Below are positions 37,944 to 42,132 of a DNA stretch of 42,132 nucleotides, piece after piece. The stretch's first letter is position 1. Every line of letters starts with the position of its first letter. A model generated the notes under the pieces. It made no database searches and had not been told where the DNA came from. It saw nothing but the letters and a program-made list of their open reading frames with translations. Both the position numbers and the translations under genes were made by a program. The stretch comes from a virus. Where the stretch lies: IMG/VR virus record IMGVR_UViG_3300030104_000603, positions 1-42,132 of that record; one strand, given 5' to 3'.

Positions 37944-39578
37944 GAACCTATCCCGTCTAGGTTGTCTACCAACTGTGTGCTCCATAAACCTTTCTAAGTC
38001 TTTATTGATTAGTTCGTCTTTATGTTGTTGATAAGATAAAGTTTGGTCTCTGTCCATTCTTTCAACCCAGTAATTAGCCGCAATAGCTAATGCGTCAATT
38101 TGGTCATCGTGTCTTAACGCACCTTTATCTCTTGTTATTCTCGTTAGTTGCCTAAACAGTTGATGATTAGGTTCTAACTTGAAGTCTTCTTTTATTGTAT
38201 TCTCGTCTACCACTAGCCTATGAGTATTCATAATAGGCTCTAAGGTATCTATAATTCTTTTCTCTTTTTGTATGTTATGCCTTACCTCTTCAATTTGACA
38301 AGGGTGTATTCTAGCCATAACAGGCTTTAATAACGCTGTAGCCATACCATCACCAAAGTTAGATTCAATAACCACGTTATTCACTTTGTTACGTTTAGCT
38401 ATAGCTGAAAGCTCTTCTAAGGTAGCATCTGAGTAACCACCATCTAAAGCTCCTATATCGGTCAAATAAAGCACTCCGTGAAGCATTTTAAGCACCGCAT
38501 ACGCTGTTTTGTCTTCCCCACGACCCGCAGGGTCTATAGACATAGCTACCCCTTCAAAATCTGCGTATTCGTCAGATATGTGTAAAGGAGCAACGTAATA
38601 ATCACCCTTTAAACCTACATTAGGTATATCAGGGTCTATCCCTTTAATCTGTTGTGTACCTGAAGCCCACTGAATTTGAGCAGGAGCTTTATTCCAAGTA
38701 GTACAACCTGAAGCTACAATCAAATCGTTGAGCTTTAAAGGGTATCTATTAGCGTCAGACATTGTAGTGTCTAACATAAACTGTAAGTTAAATCCTGAAC
38801 GTCCATATGAAGACAAACGCTCTAACAAATCTATACCATCAAATCTTTCAGGGTCAGTAGGTTCACCTTCTTTATCTGTAATATTAGAAATAATAGAAGA
38901 TAACTTATTACCATAACCGATAGTTTGTTCTTTAGTTGGATATAACGCTGTCCATATTTTTGTCTTATAACCTCTTTCCTCTAATGTGTTATATAAACTC
39001 ATTTCAGTTTGAGGTGTTCCTAAGAATATGATACGACCCACTTCGGGTTTAATAATCGCATCAAATTCTTTCACAGTTTCACTTAATCTGTCTCTCATTA
39101 ATTGTGTCTGTGAGTTATTTGCTGATTCTACGTCATCGGCAATAATTAAATCGGCACGAGAACCTGTAAGCTGTCCTGTAATACCCATAGATTTCACACT
39201 AGGTGCGTGAGATGCTATAGCAGGAGCTACATCAAAACTAATCTTAGAATGTCTTTGGTCATCTCTAGGAATTAGATGTTGTAATATTGGCATTTCATTG
39301 ATTAGTCTTTGAGTAAAGGTACTAAAGTCATCAGCTCTGTTTTTAGAAGCTGAAACTACCAATATATTCCTTTGAGGATTTAGTAAAAGTTGATGACAGA
39401 CAAATGCTGACGTAATCCAAGATTTACCAACGCCTCTGAAGGCTTCTATAACTAATCTACGCTCTTTTGACTGTAGATAGTCTGCAATATCATATTGTAT
39501 GGGAGTTGGGTTAGGTAGGTTAAGAAACTTCCAACATAAATACAAAAAATTCTTAAAATTTTTTAAGCGATTATCCAT
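37938..39578 (-). CDS. Terminase large subunit (gp19-like)
   Basis: A 546-residue DNA-packaging motor and nuclease. The ATPase has Walker A 'EAFRGVGKS' at 45-53, Walker B 'LIIADDVE' at 144-151, and a coupling motif 'FLGTPQTE' near 185. The nuclease domain has D349 in 'AMSIDPAGRGEDKTAY' and the late 'DDQIDALAIAANYW'. Length is close to T7 gp19 (586). The chosen ATG overlaps the small-subunit stop by 8 nt; an in-frame ATG 15 codons upstream lies deeper in that gene. The terminase gene is followed by the endolysin and then the putative genome end. Confidence 0.95.
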   Translation of the reverse strand: MDNRLKNFKNFLYLCWKFLNLPNPTPIQYDIADYLQSKERRLVIEAFRGVGKSWITSAFVCHQLLLNPQRNILVVSASKNRADDFSTFTQRLINEMPILQHLIPRDDQRHSKISFDVAPAIASHAPSVKSMGITGQLTGSRADLIIADDVESANNSQTQLMRDRLSETVKEFDAIIKPEVGRIIFLGTPQTEMSLYNTLEERGYKTKIWTALYPTKEQTIGYGNKLSSIISNITDKEGEPTDPERFDGIDLLERLSSYGRSGFNLQFMLDTTMSDANRYPLKLNDLIVASGCTTWNKAPAQIQWASGTQQIKGIDPDIPNVGLKGDYYVAPLHISDEYADFEGVAMSIDPAGRGEDKTAYAVLKMLHGVLYLTDIGALDGGYSDATLEELSAIAKRNKVNNVVIESNFGDGMATALLKPVMARIHPCQIEEVRHNIQKEKRIIDTLEPIMNTHRLVVDENTIKEDFKLEPNHQLFRQLTRITRDKGALRHDDQIDALAIAANYWVERMDRDQTLSYQQHKDELINKDLERFMEHTVGRQPRRDRFI

Positions 39579-39858
39579 TTGTGTCAAAAGGTACTTTCTC
39601 AAGAATGTTATCAGGTTTTGCACCTAATTTTTCAGAGCTATAAGTTTTACAAACTTCTAAACATACTTTCATTTCTGAAGCTGTTAGCTCTTGTCCTGAT
39701 TTTAATTTTTGGTATGCGTGTTTAACTAATAATTCAGGTAATTCTTCTATAATTTTTTCTATCCTAACGTCCTTGCCCTCTGTATTTTTTTCTTGTGACG
39801 CTTTTGTTTGGAGACTTTGCGTGTCTTCCTTTTCTTTTTTTGGGCTTGTCTCTAACAT
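39571..39858 (-). CDS. Terminase small subunit (gp18-like)
   Basis: A 95-residue protein directly before the large terminase, with a disordered Lys/Glu/Gln N terminus ('SPKKEKEDTQSLQTKASQEK'). A helical C-terminal half follows ('IIEELPELLVKHAYQKLKSG', 'LTASEMKVCLEVCKTY'). This layout and length match gp18-like small subunits (T7 gp18, 89 residues) that recognise DNA and regulate the motor. The call rests mainly on position and helical pattern. Confidence 0.75.
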   Translation of the reverse strand: MLETSPKKEKEDTQSLQTKASQEKNTEGKDVRIEKIIEELPELLVKHAYQKLKSGQELTASEMKVCLEVCKTYSSEKLGAKPDNILEKVPFDTNG

Positions 39859-39860
39859 AA

Positions 39861-40103
39861 TTATTTACTCCCCACTTTGGTGCTTTTGCCATTTATTTCT
39901 TCTCTCGGTGTTTGTAGTATCTGTGATACACTTCTTTTTTGTAAGCCCACATATTTATTCTTGTTGTAATTCGGTGTATAAATCTTATTATGGTCATAAT
40001 CATAAGAAGACTCCTCTGTAAAGTTTGTTATCTTGTTTAAGGTACAATAACCTACAAAGTAAAAAAAGAAAAATGCGTAAATTAAAGGTTTTAATTTTGG
40101 CAT
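39861..40103 (-). CDS. 80-residue membrane or lipoprotein before terminase
   Basis: The N terminus 'MPKLKPLIYAFFFFYFVGYC' is a basic start followed by an aromatic-rich hydrophobic helix ending in V-G-Y-C, a possible lipobox with Cys at residue 20. The rest is polar and Asn/Tyr/Lys-rich ('YTPNYNKNKYVGLQKRS'). It could be an outer-membrane spanin-type lipoprotein by position in the lysis/terminase block, or simply a membrane peptide. The lipobox has Tyr before Cys, which is not ideal. Confidence 0.58.
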   Translation of the reverse strand: MPKLKPLIYAFFFFYFVGYCTLNKITNFTEESSYDYDHNKIYTPNYNKNKYVGLQKRSVSQILQTPREEINGKSTKVGSK

Positions 40104-40106
40104 ATA

Positions 40107-40388
40107 TTAAGCATCTTGTTCAAATGCTGACGGCTTTCCTTCCTCTACTGGTTTCATTTCTTTATCCCATTGGTCTTTTGATACACAGCTATAAAACATT
40201 CTAACTTGCATCTTTTTAAACTCTTGAACACCTACAGTGTCCATATAAGTTTCAGCGATTTCTGCAATAGCATAATATCCCTTTTTATAACAATCATCTT
40301 CATTTGTAAACACCCATTTCTCATTCGTCATTGGGGGTAGACAACCTAAATTAGAGCAAAAAGTAATTACGAGTAAAATCTTACTCAT
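40107..40388 (-). CDS. Secreted-looking Cys-containing small protein
   Basis: A 93-residue protein with a hydrophobic N terminus 'MSKILLVITFCSNLGCLPPM' resembling a signal peptide. The polar body has further Cys residues ('NEDDCYKKGYYAIAEI', 'MFYSCVSKDQW') that could form disulphides in the periplasm. The chosen ATG overlaps the upstream stop by 8 nt; another ATG is four codons earlier. Position suggests a lysis or envelope role. No family is recognised. Confidence 0.58.
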   Translation of the reverse strand: MSKILLVITFCSNLGCLPPMTNEKWVFTNEDDCYKKGYYAIAEIAETYMDTVGVQEFKKMQVRMFYSCVSKDQWDKEMKPVEEGKPSAFEQDA

Positions 40389-40701
40389 AACTATATCCAC
40401 TATCTACTTTTTTCTTCTTTTTTAAAAGTTTGAAGATTTGGTCGTGTTGTTTCATAATCTTCTTATCTTTTTTATTTGATTTCTTTAATTCTGTTTTAAT
40501 TTCTTCAACATCTTTTAATAAATTCTCTATATCAAGTTTCATACGAACCTGATTTTCAACTACTTCAGTTTTACTATCTTCAGCATATTTTTCATAAAGT
40601 ATATTAACTTTACTGTCAATTTTACTAACATACCACACTAATCCTATAGCTTGTAGTATAACCGCAAAAATTAAAGCGGCATTAAATTTCATTCCATTCA
40701 T
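40381..40701 (-). CDS. Membrane-anchored coiled-coil protein, inner spanin candidate
   Basis: A 106-residue protein with an N-terminal membrane helix ('FNAALIFAVILQAIGLVWYV') followed by an uninterrupted charged coiled coil to the end ('RMKLDIENLLKDVEEIKTEL', then a Lys-rich stretch). A single N-terminal helix plus periplasmic coiled coil is the layout of i-spanins such as Rz. The lipoprotein-like 89-residue protein upstream could be the partner. Other explanations include a structural membrane protein of the lysis block. Confidence 0.55.
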   Translation of the reverse strand: MNGMKFNAALIFAVILQAIGLVWYVSKIDSKVNILYEKYAEDSKTEVVENQVRMKLDIENLLKDVEEIKTELKKSNKKDKKIMKQHDQIFKLLKKKKKVDSGYSYE

Positions 40702-40702
40702 A

Positions 40703-40918
40703 TTATTCTAATATTAAAGATAGTATCTTTTTTTCTCCCATATACACTTCTACGTTAGCTTTAGATTGAATACATTTGTATACAACTCTATCTTTGGTAC
40801 TTTTGTCCTTCATAGCGTAACGCTTAGCCTTGAGACACTTTGATAATGATTCGTGGTAGCGATGTTCTACAATTTTATGGTCTTGTAAAAGTAAAAGTGC
40901 AAATACCATTTCTATCAT
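40703..40918 (-). CDS. 71-residue small envelope-type protein
   Basis: The start 'MIEMVFALLLLQDHKIVEHR' is a short hydrophobic stretch; the body is basic with two Cys ('SLSKCLKAKRYAMKDKSTKD', 'VVYKCIQSKANVEVYMGEK') spaced as in small disulphide proteins. It is packed 1-2 nt from both neighbours. The signal is weak, so the location is uncertain. Unknown function in the lysis block. Confidence 0.55.
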   Translation of the reverse strand: MIEMVFALLLLQDHKIVEHRYHESLSKCLKAKRYAMKDKSTKDRVVYKCIQSKANVEVYMGEKKILSLILE

Positions 40919-41320
40919 TTAATGTGCTCCATTTCCATTTCTAATTAATTTTTCTACATCTTCTTGTAGTTTTGAAACTTGTTCTTTTAAGAAATCAATA
41001 TTAACTTTATTGTTTCTCATATTTTTTAATTCTTCTTCCATACCCTCAATTAAACCTGCCATATGTTCCACGAGCATAAATAATTCCGCTTCCCCACTTG
41101 ATTGACCAAGTTCTCCACGAGGATATTTGATTCTAAATTCTGTATTTTGATTTAAGTCTTTTTCCATTAACTCTAAAGTCGTACTATGCTTGTTTAGAGT
41201 CTCTTGTATGCCAAAAAATGCGTACACGCCAACTGCCACTGCTGAGATTATTCCTATTAAATTACGCATAGGCATAGAAATTGCCGTTTTATCCGATACG
41301 TCTATTCTATCTTTTTTCAT
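40919..41320 (-). CDS. Membrane protein with coiled coil, lysis-block
   Basis: A 133-residue protein with one membrane helix at about residues 20-37 ('NLIGIISAVAVGVYAFFG'), then a helical, acidic body with a coiled coil at 100-128 ('VNIDFLKEQVSKLQEDVEKL'). The segment 'EFRIKYPRGELGQSSGEAEL' recalls small lysis-block proteins of marine phages. It could be a spanin-like or holin-associated protein. I cannot assign a family. Confidence 0.6.
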   Translation of the reverse strand: MKKDRIDVSDKTAISMPMRNLIGIISAVAVGVYAFFGIQETLNKHSTTLELMEKDLNQNTEFRIKYPRGELGQSSGEAELFMLVEHMAGLIEGMEEELKNMRNNKVNIDFLKEQVSKLQEDVEKLIRNGNGAH

Positions 41321-41321
41321 A

Positions 41322-41531
41322 TTATTGTGTCATAAGTAAAGTCTTAATAGTAATAACTAATTGAGTAAATATTAATATACCAACTGTCCATAAAACTCTA
41401 TTAATCCCACTTACTTTTTTTTCTAAATGTACTAAATGATTATCTTTAATAGTGTCTACAGATTGTTTAATAAGGTTAATATCGCCTCGTACTCTTTCAA
41501 CTTCTAAGTTTAATTCATTAATATCTTTCAT
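41322..41531 (-). CDS. Small haemolysin XhlA-like membrane protein
   Basis: A 69-residue protein with a coiled-coil N-terminal half ('LEVERVRGDINLIKQSVDTI', 'NHLVHLEKKVSGINRVLW') and a C-terminal membrane helix ('VLWTVGILIFTQLVITIKTL'). This resembles XhlA-type cell-surface or holin-associated proteins ('..NHL.HLEK.......LW.....'). It overlaps the upstream lipoprotein-like gene by 14 nt. A role in membrane disruption at lysis is plausible but not shown. Confidence 0.6.
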   Translation of the reverse strand: MKDINELNLEVERVRGDINLIKQSVDTIKDNHLVHLEKKVSGINRVLWTVGILIFTQLVITIKTLLMTQ

Positions 41532-41787
41532 CTTTACAATGTTTTTTCCCCCATTTCCAAGATTGACTAATAGTCTTTTTCTCTTGGTGTTTATCGTTAT
41601 CTTTATTTAAAGAATCTGTCTCAGTTACACCATATGTAACTGTCGTCTTATCAGGACAAACATTTTGGCAACCAGTTAAAAGTACAAAGGCAACCATACA
41701 AATAATTGCTATAGTGCTACCTAAGTATACGTTCCAAAAGTTACTTAAACTTTTTACCCGATAATAGATTCGTGACAGAAATTCCAT
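41518..41787 (-). CDS. Lipoprotein-like protein, outer spanin candidate
   Basis: An 89-residue protein with a hydrophobic helix and lipobox, 'IAIICMVAFVLLTGCQNVC' (L-L-T-G-C, Cys about residue 40). The lead before the helix is long (about 25 residues), so the true start may be a later Met. The mature part is Lys/Trp-rich ('KTISQSWKWGKKHC'). It overlaps the holin candidate by 47 nt in another frame. Overlap with a membrane-protein gene recalls embedded spanin genes. Confidence 0.6.
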   Translation of the reverse strand: MEFLSRIYYRVKSLSNFWNVYLGSTIAIICMVAFVLLTGCQNVCPDKTTVTYGVTETDSLNKDNDKHQEKKTISQSWKWGKKHCKDERY

Positions 41788-42109
41788 AATTACCCCCGAC
41801 TACTATAAAGATTAAGTATAAATATACTTCAGGTATCTCTTTTAGTAAGTCAAAATAATCTTTAGTTTTCTCTAACATCGCAGGGTCTCCCCAAAATGTT
41901 CCATACGCTAGAATCCCTAATGGTGCTAAAATAAAAGCACCAAGAACTAAATCAAGAAATAATGAGCCATTTCTTTTAGCTCTTTCATTACCTGTTCTAA
42001 TTTCTTCTAAAGCTACTTTATGTTTTTGGTCAGATATAGCTCTTCTACGATTCATATATCCGCCTACAAGTTTTCCACCTATATTTAAAAGTGTCCCTAT
42101 TGGTAGCAT
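41741..42109 (-). CDS. Holin candidate
   Basis: A 122-residue membrane protein. It begins with an amphipathic Gly-rich segment ('LPIGTLLNIGGKLVGGYMNR'), then a basic helix. Two strong membrane helices follow: residues about 51-70 ('FLDLVLGAFILAPLGILAYG') and 94-112 ('YLYLIFIVVGGNYGISVTN'), and a basic C terminus. This resembles 3-TM gene-transfer-agent-type phage holins (DUF3154-like). AAGGAG lies 12 nt upstream. It is the first gene of the lysis/terminase block and would follow the tail genes directly if the window ends are joined. Confidence 0.65.
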   Translation of the reverse strand: MLPIGTLLNIGGKLVGGYMNRRRAISDQKHKVALEEIRTGNERAKRNGSLFLDLVLGAFILAPLGILAYGTFWGDPAMLEKTKDYFDLLKEIPEVYLYLIFIVVGGNYGISVTNLLSGKKFK

Positions 42110-42132
42110 TTTCTGTTGTTACTCCTTGTTTA

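Noticed and set aside
39583-39606. Phage promoter-like AAAGGTACTTTC near the terminase junction
   Set aside because: It lacks the second half of the motif and is coding sequence of the small terminase.

Overview
The window looks like the complete genome, opened at an arbitrary point, of a short-tailed T7-like phage (Autographiviridae type). The DNA is visibly AT-rich. The gene set is a single-subunit RNA polymerase, gp2.5-like SSB, endonuclease I, amidase-fold protein, primase-helicase, PolA-type polymerase, 5'-3' exonuclease, class I ribonucleotide reductase, a SpeD-like protein, an Hsp20 between capsid and tail genes, and T7-like head, tail and internal virion proteins. This combination and order match marine T7-like phages of SAR11 (pelagiphages) and their cyanophage relatives. 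The host assignment is inference from gene content and base composition. I see no integrase or repressor gene, so the phage appears obligately lytic, and I see no tRNA gene.

Nearly every gene is on the minus strand, so the biological order runs from high to low coordinates. About 36.4-33.5 kb holds early genes: very small proteins separated by unusually structured spacers and ended by a strong terminator. About 33.3-30.8 kb is the phage RNA polymerase, behind its own candidate promoter and a cluster of 11-bp repeats. About 30.8-19.8 kb is DNA metabolism: ssb, endonuclease I, amidase-like protein, primase-helicase, polymerase, nuclease, exonuclease, a DUF3310-like protein, speD-like gene, nrdA and nrdB. 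About 19.8-5.1 kb is the virion module: portal, scaffold, capsid, hsp20, tail tubes and internal core proteins. About 5.0-0 kb carries the tail fibre and a run of adhesin-like proteins. Across the window edge the late operon continues at 42.1-37.2 kb with holin and spanin candidates, terminase small and large subunits, and a GH24-like endolysin. The stretch 36.4-37.2 kb lies between the end of the late genes and the start of the early genes. It is the likely true end or origin region and the only place with plausible plus-strand genes.

Regulation is partly readable. A motif of the form TAAAGTRCCC-N-T-W-TTAG recurs upstream of the polymerase, ssb, virion, tail-fibre and endolysin genes, once in the exonuclease gene, and once on the plus strand at 36.72 kb. 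It is the best candidate promoter family for the phage polymerase. Rho-independent terminators sit before the polymerase gene and after the capsid gene, the latter as T7 T-phi does.

The most unusual items are: a 42-residue metallothionein-like ORF overlapping the 5' part of the endolysin gene in another frame; a 20-residue almost pure lysine ORF between scaffold and capsid; an amidase homologue lacking its zinc cysteine and other catalytic residues; a 120-codon open frame with no start codon behind a cascade of hairpins; a candidate pseudoknotted RNA at about 36.5 kb; and a set of tiny overlapping membrane-protein ORFs.
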